This document shows positions 27,876-35,304 of a stretch of 64,000 nt of DNA, one piece after another. The first letter of the stretch is position 1. Each line of letters starts with the position of its first letter. Made by a program: the position numbers and the translations under genes. The notes beneath the pieces are model-generated. The model did no database searches. It saw only the letters and a program-made list of their open reading frames with translations, and was not told the DNA's origin. Source of the DNA: Paludibacter sp. (lineage in GTDB: Bacteria > Bacteroidota > Bacteroidia > Bacteroidales > Paludibacteraceae); NCBI GenBank assembly GCA_028710895.1, contig JAQTTH010000016.1:1-64000 (forward strand). Direction: 5' to 3'.

Positions 27876-28747
27876 TAGAAGTTCAAACATATAATTTAGT
27901 CTTTATATCGACTTTTATCGAAAGGAAATTTATTGACAACTTAATAAGATCTGTTGTAGATAATAGTTCTCTAACAATATATTTCATTATTGTTAACCAA
28001 ACTCTTGACAAACTTGAATTGCCAAATACTGATTTAATTAGTTTTCATCAACTTAATACTGAGAAATTGTCACTTTCTAAAGCTAGAAATTCAGGTATTA
28101 AATACTTAATAGAAAATGATATACATTTTGAATATATAATGTTTCCGGATGATGATTCTACTTTTGACAGCGATTTTTTCTATAATTTTAATAATGTTGT
28201 TGGTGAGAAGAAATTTAATTATTTAATTGATGTTTATGGACTGAATTCTAAAGATCTCTACATTGAAAATAAACTAGCTGATGGTAGGTTAGTTATATCG
28301 GATAAACCAAAGATGGTTATGTCGGTAAATATGCTTATAAATGAAAAATCATTCAGAGAAGTCGGCATGTTTGATGAAAAAATGGGAGTTGGTACAGAAT
28401 ATGGAGCTGGTGAAGATACCGATTTTTTCTTAAGATGTGTAACTGTTTCAGGTCCATTTATTTATACAAAAAAACTTTGGAACTATCATCCAAAGTTCGA
28501 AGATAAACACAAAAAATTCAAATTAAATCAGTTGATAAATAAATATAGAAATTATGGTAAAGGTGTGATATATTTGAATGTAAAACACAAGTTGTATTTT
28601 TCGGCAATAGAATTGTGCATTAACGCGCTAGGAGGTTCATTAATAGCACTTTTTAGTCTCGATTTTAAACTGTTTATTGCAAGATTATATGCTTTTTTTA
28701 TCCGTTTTTATACTTTTATATCTTTGATTATTCGAAAAATAGCTTAA
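27872..28747 (+). CDS. Family 2-like glycosyltransferase
   Basis: 291 residues. GT-A features: KLSLSKARNSGIKYLIEND then IMFPDDDSTFDSDFF with the metal-binding acidic run, and GAGEDTDFFLRCV as the distal ED motif. The N-terminus (YNLVFISTFIERKFIDNLI) diverges from the usual VSVIIPTYN opening. A hydrophobic C-terminal helix may contact the membrane. Confidence 0.8.
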   Translation: MIEVQTYNLVFISTFIERKFIDNLIRSVVDNSSLTIYFIIVNQTLDKLELPNTDLISFHQLNTEKLSLSKARNSGIKYLIENDIHFEYIMFPDDDSTFDSDFFYNFNNVVGEKKFNYLIDVYGLNSKDLYIENKLADGRLVISDKPKMVMSVNMLINEKSFREVGMFDEKMGVGTEYGAGEDTDFFLRCVTVSGPFIYTKKLWNYHPKFEDKHKKFKLNQLINKYRNYGKGVIYLNVKHKLYFSAIELCINALGGSLIALFSLDFKLFIARLYAFFIRFYTFISLIIRKIA

Positions 28748-28765
28748 CATTTAAATATATTTTGA

Positions 28766-29584
28766 ATGAAAATTACAGCCTCTATTGTAACTTATAAAAA
28801 TAAAATTGAAATTCTGAAACAAACTATTGATAGTTTTCTAAATACATCTTTAGATGTGAAATTATATATTGTTGATAATTCAAATCAAGAATCAATAAAA
28901 GAGCTATGTTCACAACTTAGTAGTGAAATAGAATACATTCCGATGAATAAAAATGTTGGATTTGGTGCCGCACATAATATAATTTTAAATGACATATCAA
29001 AACTTGGAATTTATCATCTTGTGCTAAATCCAGATATTCGATTTGAGCCTGGTGTATTAGAAGCATTGTTTAATTATATGGAGGACAATAAAAATGTTGG
29101 CAACATATTACCAAAGGTGCTATACCCAGATGGTTCCATTCAATATTTGTGTAAATTATTACCAAGTCCCTTAAATTGGGTTGGAAGGCTAATTATCCCA
29201 TTTAAATCAATTAAAGATAAAATGAATTATAATTTTGAAATGCGTTTTTCAGGTTATGATAAAATAATGGAAGTGCCATATTTATCCGGTTGTTTTATGT
29301 TTTTGCGTAAAGAGGCAATTGAAAAAGTTGGAATTTTTGACGAGGGAATATTTATGTATGGTGAAGAAACTGATTTAAATAGGCGAATTGGTAAATTCTA
29401 CAAAACAGTATTTTACCCGGAAGTTGAAATAGTACATGATTTTGCCAAAGGATCACATAAAGAATTGAGGCTTTTGATAATACATATAAAGGCTGCGATT
29501 TACTATTTTAATAAATGGGGGTGGTTTTTTGATAAAGAAAGGCGAACAGTTAACAGTAGAATATTAGCTAATCATAAATTATGA
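28766..29584 (+). CDS. Family 2 glycosyltransferase, rhamnosyltransferase-like
   Basis: 272 residues. ASIVTYKNKIEILKQTIDS, LYIVDNSNQ, NVGFGAAHNI, LVLNPDIRFEPGVLEAL, YLSGCFMFLRKEAIEKVG and MYGEETDLNRRIG are the ordered motifs of WbbL-like GT2 enzymes. The NPDI motif takes the metal-binding role. The donor is probably one of the deoxyhexoses made in the locus. Confidence 0.87.
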   Translation: MKITASIVTYKNKIEILKQTIDSFLNTSLDVKLYIVDNSNQESIKELCSQLSSEIEYIPMNKNVGFGAAHNIILNDISKLGIYHLVLNPDIRFEPGVLEALFNYMEDNKNVGNILPKVLYPDGSIQYLCKLLPSPLNWVGRLIIPFKSIKDKMNYNFEMRFSGYDKIMEVPYLSGCFMFLRKEAIEKVGIFDEGIFMYGEETDLNRRIGKFYKTVFYPEVEIVHDFAKGSHKELRLLIIHIKAAIYYFNKWGWFFDKERRTVNSRILANHKL

Positions 29585-30486
29585 AAACTCTATTATTCAC
29601 CGGTGCTTCCGGTTTTCTCGGTATAAATACTATTCCTATTCTTGAAAAATCTTTTTCAATAAAAACTCTTGGTCTGACACACGAAGATGATTATTGTATA
29701 AACATGGCCCATGAGGTTCCGAATTTGGATATGCATTTTGATATTGTACTTCATGCTGCAGGCAAAGCACATACTGTTCCAAGAACAGATATTGAGAAGC
29801 AATCCTTTTTTGATGTAAATCTAAATGGTACAATTAATCTTTGTTCAGCTCTTGAAAGATCAGGCATTCCAAAATCATTCATATTTATTAGTTCTGTAGC
29901 AGTCTATGGACTTGAAAGTGGTGAGAATATTACGGAAGAATATCCATTAAACGGTAAATCCCCTTATGCTCTTAGCAAAATTATGGCAGAACAGTTTCTT
30001 ACAAACTGGTGTCGTGAGCATAAAGTGATTTTGAGTATTATCAGACCATCACTTATAGCTGGTCCTAACCCACCAGGTAATTTAGGATCAATGATAAAAG
30101 GGATTAGTTCAGGTAGGTATTTTAGTATTGCCGGAGGTGAAGCTCAAAAGAGTGTATTGATGGTTGAGGATATTGCTAATCTGGTTCCATTACTTGCGCA
30201 AAAAGGAGGTATCTATAATGTTTGTGACTCGGAACAGCCTAAATTTAGTGATCTGGAGAAAACTATTGCTTTTCAGTTAAATAAATCGTTGCCAGTTACA
30301 ATTCCATTATTTTTTGCGAAAACCATTGCTTTGATTGGTGATATAATTGGAACTAAATCTCCCATAAACTCAGAAAAACTGGACAAAATTACTAAATCAT
30401 TGACTTTTTCAAACGCTAAAGCAATTTTTGAATTAGGGTGGAATCCATTAAATGTATTGGTCAATTTTAGAATCTTTGAAAAATAA
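29581..30486 (+). CDS. NAD-dependent epimerase/dehydratase paired with a WecA-type transferase
   Basis: 301 residues, 4-bp overlap with the GT2 gene before it. FTGASGFLGINTI nucleotide motif, DIVLHAAGKAHTVPR, FIFISSVAVYGLESG, SPYALSKIMAEQFL (Tyr-x3-Lys present), SIIRPSLIAGPNPPGN. HAAGKAH and the GPxxPGN strand are typical of the SDRs that precede WbpL/WecA-type genes and reduce or epimerise UDP-4-keto-HexNAc derivatives. With the next gene it could supply and attach an N-acetylated deoxyhexosamine. Confidence 0.82.
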   Translation: MKTLLFTGASGFLGINTIPILEKSFSIKTLGLTHEDDYCINMAHEVPNLDMHFDIVLHAAGKAHTVPRTDIEKQSFFDVNLNGTINLCSALERSGIPKSFIFISSVAVYGLESGENITEEYPLNGKSPYALSKIMAEQFLTNWCREHKVILSIIRPSLIAGPNPPGNLGSMIKGISSGRYFSIAGGEAQKSVLMVEDIANLVPLLAQKGGIYNVCDSEQPKFSDLEKTIAFQLNKSLPVTIPLFFAKTIALIGDIIGTKSPINSEKLDKITKSLTFSNAKAIFELGWNPLNVLVNFRIFEK

Positions 30487-30509
30487 TTTCATATTTAGAC
30501 CTTAAAACC

Positions 30510-31454
30510 ATGCTTTATTTTTTTATTCTTCTTTTTCTTTTTATAATAGAATTAGCATATTTTAAATTTGCCGACCACTTCAATATAATTGATAAACCCA
30601 ATCAACGCAGTTCTCACACTTCCATTACCTTGAGGGGAGGAGGGATAATAGTTTATTTTGGGATTTTATTCTATTTTTTGATTGAGGGGTTACATTATCC
30701 CTGGTTTTTCTTCGGACTAACACTCATTTCAATCATTAGTTTTGCAGATGATATTAAACCACAATCATCTAAAATTCGCCTGATAATTCATTTTATATCA
30801 TTGGCATTAATGTTTTACCAATGGAACTTATTTGAGCTTCCATGGTATTACACTATTATTGCTCTGATCTTTTGCACGGGTGTTCTGAACGCTTATAACT
30901 TCATGGATGGTATAAATGGAATTACAGGGGGATACAGCTTTGTTGTTGCTAGCGCATTGTGCTATATAAACCTATACCAGGTGAGTTTTGTTGATGCAAA
31001 TTTCATTTATTTTTTACTAATTGCCTTGCTTGTATTCAATTTCTTTAATTTCAGGAAAAAAGCTAAATGTTTTGCTGGTGATGTAGGGGCTGTTTCGATA
31101 GCATTTATTATAGTATACCTTCTTGGTTTGCTAATAATTAAGACTAATGATTTCGGATACATTATTTTACTAGCATTGTATGGAGTTGATGCTATATTGA
31201 CAATTATACATAGACTCATCTTGAAAGAAAATATTTTTGAACCTCACAGAAAACATTTGTATCAAATATTGGCAAATGAATTAAAATTACCACATTTGTT
31301 AGTTTCAACAATATATATGATTTTTCAAGTGGTTGTTATAATTGGACTGCTGTATACGCCATATAAATTAATATACTCTGTTGCTGTTATATTAATTATG
31401 ATAATTGTGTATATATTGTTTATGAGAAAGTATTTTCATTTGCATAGAGTATAA
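30510..31454 (+). CDS. WecA/WbpL-type polyprenyl-phosphate HexNAc-1-P transferase
   Basis: 314 residues, about ten membrane helices, MraY/WecA superfamily. IIDKPNQRSSHTSITLRGGG is the conserved cytoplasmic loop, ISFADDIKP and YNFMDGINGITGG hold the catalytic aspartates, and FAGDVGAVSIAF plus HRLILKENIFEPHRKHLYQ (the HIHH-like region) complete the set. It adds a HexNAc-1-phosphate to undecaprenyl phosphate. It is the third candidate initiating enzyme of the locus. Confidence 0.9.
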   Translation: MLYFFILLFLFIIELAYFKFADHFNIIDKPNQRSSHTSITLRGGGIIVYFGILFYFLIEGLHYPWFFFGLTLISIISFADDIKPQSSKIRLIIHFISLALMFYQWNLFELPWYYTIIALIFCTGVLNAYNFMDGINGITGGYSFVVASALCYINLYQVSFVDANFIYFLLIALLVFNFFNFRKKAKCFAGDVGAVSIAFIIVYLLGLLIIKTNDFGYIILLALYGVDAILTIIHRLILKENIFEPHRKHLYQILANELKLPHLLVSTIYMIFQVVVIIGLLYTPYKLIYSVAVILIMIIVYILFMRKYFHLHRV

Positions 31455-31721
31455 AAAAAAGATAGTTTTATTTCATTATTGTATTGTTTCCTTTTCTTTT
31501 TTATTATTTTTGCTAAGTCTATATATGACAAATTTCTGAGTGACTATAATCATTTGCATATACTTTTTTTAGTTTACTCAATCTCAATTGAATAAATTTC
31601 GTATATTATATATCTTTTTAGATATTCGATTTCGTTATATCGTAATATAGGTTTCGGTATCTATATTAAAACAATAAGTGTTCTACATACAGTTATCCTA
31701 AATGTTAAGGATAAGTAAGAA
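31455..31721 (+). other. Intergenic break inside the locus
   Basis: AT-rich, no ORF. A second TAnnTTTG word (TATTTTTG, 31505-31512) lies here, far from the next gene. I see no clear hairpin terminator. Confidence 0.45.
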
Positions 31722-31729
31722 TAACTTTG
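31722..31729 (+). promoter_or_regulatory. -7 box TAACTTTG
   Basis: Exact TAnnTTTG match 62 bp upstream of the ATG at 31792, in a 337-bp gap. A convincing -33 box is missing. It may start a separate transcript for the last five genes. Confidence 0.45.
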
Positions 31730-31791
31730 ATAATCACAAAACACACTTTTTTATCTACATACTAGCATTTAATGCAAAATGAAATCACAAC

Positions 31792-33009
31792 ATGAGAGTT
31801 GATTTTTCACCACCCTATATCGACCAATCTGTAGTAGATCAGGTCGTTGATACGTTGAAATCAGGTTGGATAACGACCGGAAATAAAGTAAAGTTATTAG
31901 AGTCAGAGATTAAATCATATACTGGTTCTCAATCAGTATTATGTGTAAACTCCTGGACTTCAGGAGCTATTATGATGCTAAGATGGTTGGGTTTGAAGCC
32001 TGGCGATGAAGTCATTATTCCAGCATATACATATGCTGCAACAGCTTTAGCTGTAATGCATGCGGGTGGAATTCCTGTGATGGTCGATATTTGTGATGAT
32101 TTTAATATTTCATTAACTGAAATTCGTAATGCAATAACACCAAAAACAAAAGCTATTATCCCGGTTGATGTCGCAGGACTGCCTTGTGATTATAAGGAAA
32201 TAATGCAGCTGGTTAACGAGTCAGAGGTAAAGGCTAAGTTTATACCAACCTCTAAAATACAAGAACAACTGAATAGAATACTTGTACTTATTGATGCAGC
32301 TCATTCATTTGGGGGTAAATACAATGATAAAAATATAGGTGTTGATGCAGACCTTACAATTTTTTCACTTCATGCGGTTAAGAATTTGACCACTGCAGAA
32401 GGCGGTGCGATATGTATAAATATGCCACTACCATTTGATAATAGCAATTTATATGAGGAACTTAGGTCGATGTCGATGAATTGTCAATCAAAGGATGCCT
32501 ATGCTAAATCTATTGCAGGATGCTGGAAATATGATATTGTTGGTTTTGGTATGAAAATTAATATGCCTGATGTAAATGCAGCGATAGGATTGGCACAATT
32601 ACGTAAGTTTATGAAATTGTTGTCTAAAAGAAAAAAAATTTCAAATCACTATCAAGAATCATTCTCCAAATATAAATGGGCAATTCTTCCAACTCAGTAC
32701 GATGCTGTAAAGGAATCTGCATATCATGTTTTTCCATTACGAATCAAAGATATAACTGAGGTACAACGTGATGAAATAATTAGTGAGATATCTAAACTGG
32801 ACATAGCTACAAATGTGCATTACATTCCTTTACCAATGTTTAGCTTTTTCAAAGAGAGTGGATATGACATCTCTAATTATCCAAATTCATATAAAAATTT
32901 TGCATGTGAAATATCACTACCGATTTATCCTCAATTGACCGAAGAAGAAGTTGATTTTGTAATAAAGAGTGTAAAAGAATCATATGAAAAAGTAGTTTTG
33001 AACCGATGA
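31792..33009 (+). CDS. DegT-family sugar aminotransferase (WcfR-like)
   Basis: 405 residues. It opens with VDFSPPYIDQSVVDQVVDTL and SGWITTGNKVKLLE, then SWTSGAIMMLRWLGLKPGD, VIIPAYTYAATALAV, LIDAAHSFGG and the PLP lysine in FSLHAVKNLTTAEGG. This resembles B. fragilis WcfR, which aminates UDP-4-keto-6-deoxy-GlcNAc for the first sugar of polysaccharide A. Its partner, a small phosphoglycosyl transferase, follows with a 4-bp overlap, as wcfS follows wcfR. It is clearly a different branch from the 13266 aminotransferase. Confidence 0.82.
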   Translation: MRVDFSPPYIDQSVVDQVVDTLKSGWITTGNKVKLLESEIKSYTGSQSVLCVNSWTSGAIMMLRWLGLKPGDEVIIPAYTYAATALAVMHAGGIPVMVDICDDFNISLTEIRNAITPKTKAIIPVDVAGLPCDYKEIMQLVNESEVKAKFIPTSKIQEQLNRILVLIDAAHSFGGKYNDKNIGVDADLTIFSLHAVKNLTTAEGGAICINMPLPFDNSNLYEELRSMSMNCQSKDAYAKSIAGCWKYDIVGFGMKINMPDVNAAIGLAQLRKFMKLLSKRKKISNHYQESFSKYKWAILPTQYDAVKESAYHVFPLRIKDITEVQRDEIISEISKLDIATNVHYIPLPMFSFFKESGYDISNYPNSYKNFACEISLPIYPQLTEEEVDFVIKSVKESYEKVVLNR

Positions 33010-33593
33010 TTCGATTTTGTGATATATTATTTTCATTTTTGGGAATCATTATTTTATTTCCGGTTTTTCTCTTGATTTATCTACTCATAATTATTGAATC
33101 CAGAGGAAGTGGATTGTATTTACAAAATAGAGTAGGTAAGAACGGAGTTGATTTTGTTTTGTACAAATTTCGTACTATGCGTATTGAATCAGACAAAAAA
33201 GGATTAATTACAATTGGAGATAAAGATCCAAGATTAACGAAAGCTGGTTTTATATTAAGGCGACTGAAATTAGATGAACTACCACAACTTTACAACGTCC
33301 TAAAGGGAGATATGAGTCTGGTTGGACCCAGACCCGAAGTTAGAAAATATGTGGATATGTATAGTTCAGAACAGCAAAAGGTTTTACAAGTACGTCCTGG
33401 TATAACTGATTATGCTTCCATTCAGTATATGAATGAAAATGAGATTCTTGGTAAGGCTTCTGACCCGGAAAGAGTATATATCGAGGAGATTATGCCTCAC
33501 AAAATCAGTTTAAACATGAGGTATATACAGAATATAAGTTTGAAAGAGTATTTTCATGTTATTTTCCTTACACTCAAAGCTATAATAAATTGA
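33006..33593 (+). CDS. Small monotopic phosphoglycosyl transferase (WcfS/PglC-like)
   Basis: 195 residues, catalytic domain only. A single N-terminal re-entrant helix (about 6-28) precedes LYLQNRVGKNGVDFVLYKFRTMR, the DE dyad in LKLDELPQLYNVLKGDMS, LVGPRPEVRKYV and RPGITDYASIQY. It lacks the N-terminal helices and nucleotide-binding fold of the two WcaJ-type proteins. With the preceding aminotransferase it should place an amino-deoxy sugar phosphate on undecaprenyl phosphate. It is the fourth initiating-type enzyme in the locus. Confidence 0.88.
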   Translation: MIRFCDILFSFLGIIILFPVFLLIYLLIIIESRGSGLYLQNRVGKNGVDFVLYKFRTMRIESDKKGLITIGDKDPRLTKAGFILRRLKLDELPQLYNVLKGDMSLVGPRPEVRKYVDMYSSEQQKVLQVRPGITDYASIQYMNENEILGKASDPERVYIEEIMPHKISLNMRYIQNISLKEYFHVIFLTLKAIIN

Positions 33594-33665
33594 GTGGTAT
33601 TTGATTCGTTCAAAGGACTAAACTCCATCAGAATTAATTCCCGAAAAAAGTATTGTCATTGGTTT

Positions 33666-34799
33666 ATGAAAAAGAAAGTTTTTGTTAGTGGTTGTTACGA
33701 TATGCTACATAGTGGACATGTCGCTTTTTTTGAAGAGGCAGCCCGATATGGCGATTTATATGTTGGTATCGGGTCTGATAGAACCATTAATAAACTTAAA
33801 GCACGTAAAACGATAAATTCAGATGCCGAGCGGCTATACATGGTGAAGGCATTGAAGGTGGTAAAAGATGCCTGGATAAATCAGGGAGGTGGTTTGCTTG
33901 ACTTTTTGGAAGAGTTGAATGTGTTACAACCCGATATATTTTTTGTAAATGCCGATGGACATACTCCCGATAAAGAGGCATTATGCAAGGAAATGGGAAT
34001 CGAATACGTTGTTAGTAAACGTGTTCCTCATGGAAATTTACCAGCCCGTTCAACTACAGCTTTGCGTCAGGAGTGTAAAATACCTTATCGTATTGATTTA
34101 GCAGGTGGGTGGATTGACCAACCTTACGTGAGTAAATATGCAAGTGGTTCTGTGTTGACTATTTGCATTGAACCGGATTATGAGTTTAATGATCGAAGTG
34201 GCATGTCGACCAGTAGCCGCAAAAAGGCTATCGAATTGTGGCAAACCGATATTCCTGATGGTGATAAAGAAAAGCTGGCTAAAACATTGTTTTGCTTCGA
34301 AAATCCTCCGGGAACTAAATATGTAAGTGGATCACAGGATTCACTGGGTATTACTACTCCCGGACTCAATAATTTCTATTACGATGGTGGTTATTGGCCT
34401 TCAGAAATTAAAAGCGTAACAGATTCAGATATTTTAACCTGGATTGAAGAGCGGATTTGGATGATTCCACTTTATCCACGCTTAGATAATTATGACGTTT
34501 TAGCAAATACTAATATTAATGAGTATAGTGCTGAGCGCCTGAGCGCTGCAGCTAGTAAATGTTGGGATGCATTGCTGGCAAAAGATGCTCAACTGGTTGG
34601 TGAAGCTATATCAGAGAGTTTTGAAGCTCAAATAGCCATGTTTCCAAATATGGTTACTCCAGAAATTTTGAGTCAAATAGAAGGCTTTAAATCGAATGTG
34701 CTGGGTTGGAAGATGAGTGGGGCAGGAGGTGGAGGATACCTGATTTTCTTTAGCGAAAATCCCATTGAAAATGCAATTCAGATTCGTATCAGAAGATAA
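33666..34799 (+). CDS. Nucleotidyltransferase (RfaE2-like) fused to GHMP kinase-like domain
   Basis: 377 residues from the ATG at 33666; an in-frame GTG at 33594 would add 24 residues with no domain content. Residues 1-135 are a cytidylyltransferase-like HxGH domain: KVFVSGCYDMLHSGHVAFFE, YGDLYVGIGSDRT, KARKTINSDAERLYMVKALK. Residues about 138-377 look like a GHMP kinase: RIDLAGGWIDQPYVSKY (motif 1) and KMSGAGGGGYLIFF (motif 3). The phosphate-loop motif 2 is weak, perhaps SGSQDSLGITTPG. The pairing suggests phosphorylation and nucleotide activation of one sugar, like FKP or HldE, but the sugar is unknown. Confidence 0.72.
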   Translation: MKKKVFVSGCYDMLHSGHVAFFEEAARYGDLYVGIGSDRTINKLKARKTINSDAERLYMVKALKVVKDAWINQGGGLLDFLEELNVLQPDIFFVNADGHTPDKEALCKEMGIEYVVSKRVPHGNLPARSTTALRQECKIPYRIDLAGGWIDQPYVSKYASGSVLTICIEPDYEFNDRSGMSTSSRKKAIELWQTDIPDGDKEKLAKTLFCFENPPGTKYVSGSQDSLGITTPGLNNFYYDGGYWPSEIKSVTDSDILTWIEERIWMIPLYPRLDNYDVLANTNINEYSAERLSAAASKCWDALLAKDAQLVGEAISESFEAQIAMFPNMVTPEILSQIEGFKSNVLGWKMSGAGGGGYLIFFSENPIENAIQIRIRR

Positions 34800-34824
34800 A
34801 TATTGAAACTATTAAACCCTAAAT

Positions 34825-35241
34825 ATGAAGATTGTTAATACTGATTTGTTGAATGAGGTAACCGGGAAGGCTCAAAGAAGTTCCAGATTACGAATGAACT
34901 TCAATTTTCATGAGTCGTTGGATGCAAAAGCTCAACGGCTGCTAAATGCTATGGAACCAGGGACTATTATGCCCGCCCATAGACATTTGAATACTCGTGA
35001 AACCTATGTATTGTTGCGTGGAAGCCTTAAAGTGATGTTTTATAATGATAATTGTGAATTGACTGATACTGTATTATTAGACCCTAAAACAGGTGATTTT
35101 GGTATTGATATTCCTGAAGGACAATGGCATTCGATCGAAGTGTTGGAATCAGGAACAGTAATTTTTGAAGTGAAGGACGGTCCTTATAGTCCACTTACAA
35201 ATGATGATATTTTGTGTTTAAAAGCTGACAATAAAGAATGA
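34825..35241 (+). CDS. WbuC-like cupin
   Basis: 138 residues. Cupin fold: MEPGTIMPAHRHLNTRETYVLLRG carries the metal ligands (two His and a Glu), and IPEGQWHSIEVLESGTVIFEV holds the distal His. It matches the WbuC family found at the ends of O-antigen and capsule loci, whose function is not established. It is the last gene of the locus, 26 bp after the fusion gene and just before the bidirectional terminator. Confidence 0.82.
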   Translation: MKIVNTDLLNEVTGKAQRSSRLRMNFNFHESLDAKAQRLLNAMEPGTIMPAHRHLNTRETYVLLRGSLKVMFYNDNCELTDTVLLDPKTGDFGIDIPEGQWHSIEVLESGTVIFEVKDGPYSPLTNDDILCLKADNKE

Positions 35242-35257
35242 AATTCACGAATAATTA

Positions 35258-35292
35258 AAACGCCTTCTTTAAAACTTAAAGAAGGCGTTTTT
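35258..35292. terminator. Bidirectional terminator between convergent genes
   Basis: A 15-bp stem, AAACGCCTTCTTTAA with TTAAAGAAGGCGTTT, three-base loop. A-rich on the left and T-rich on the right, so it serves both the polysaccharide locus (+) and the SPFH gene (-). Confidence 0.93.
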
Positions 35293-35304
35293 GCAGTATT
35301 AGAA

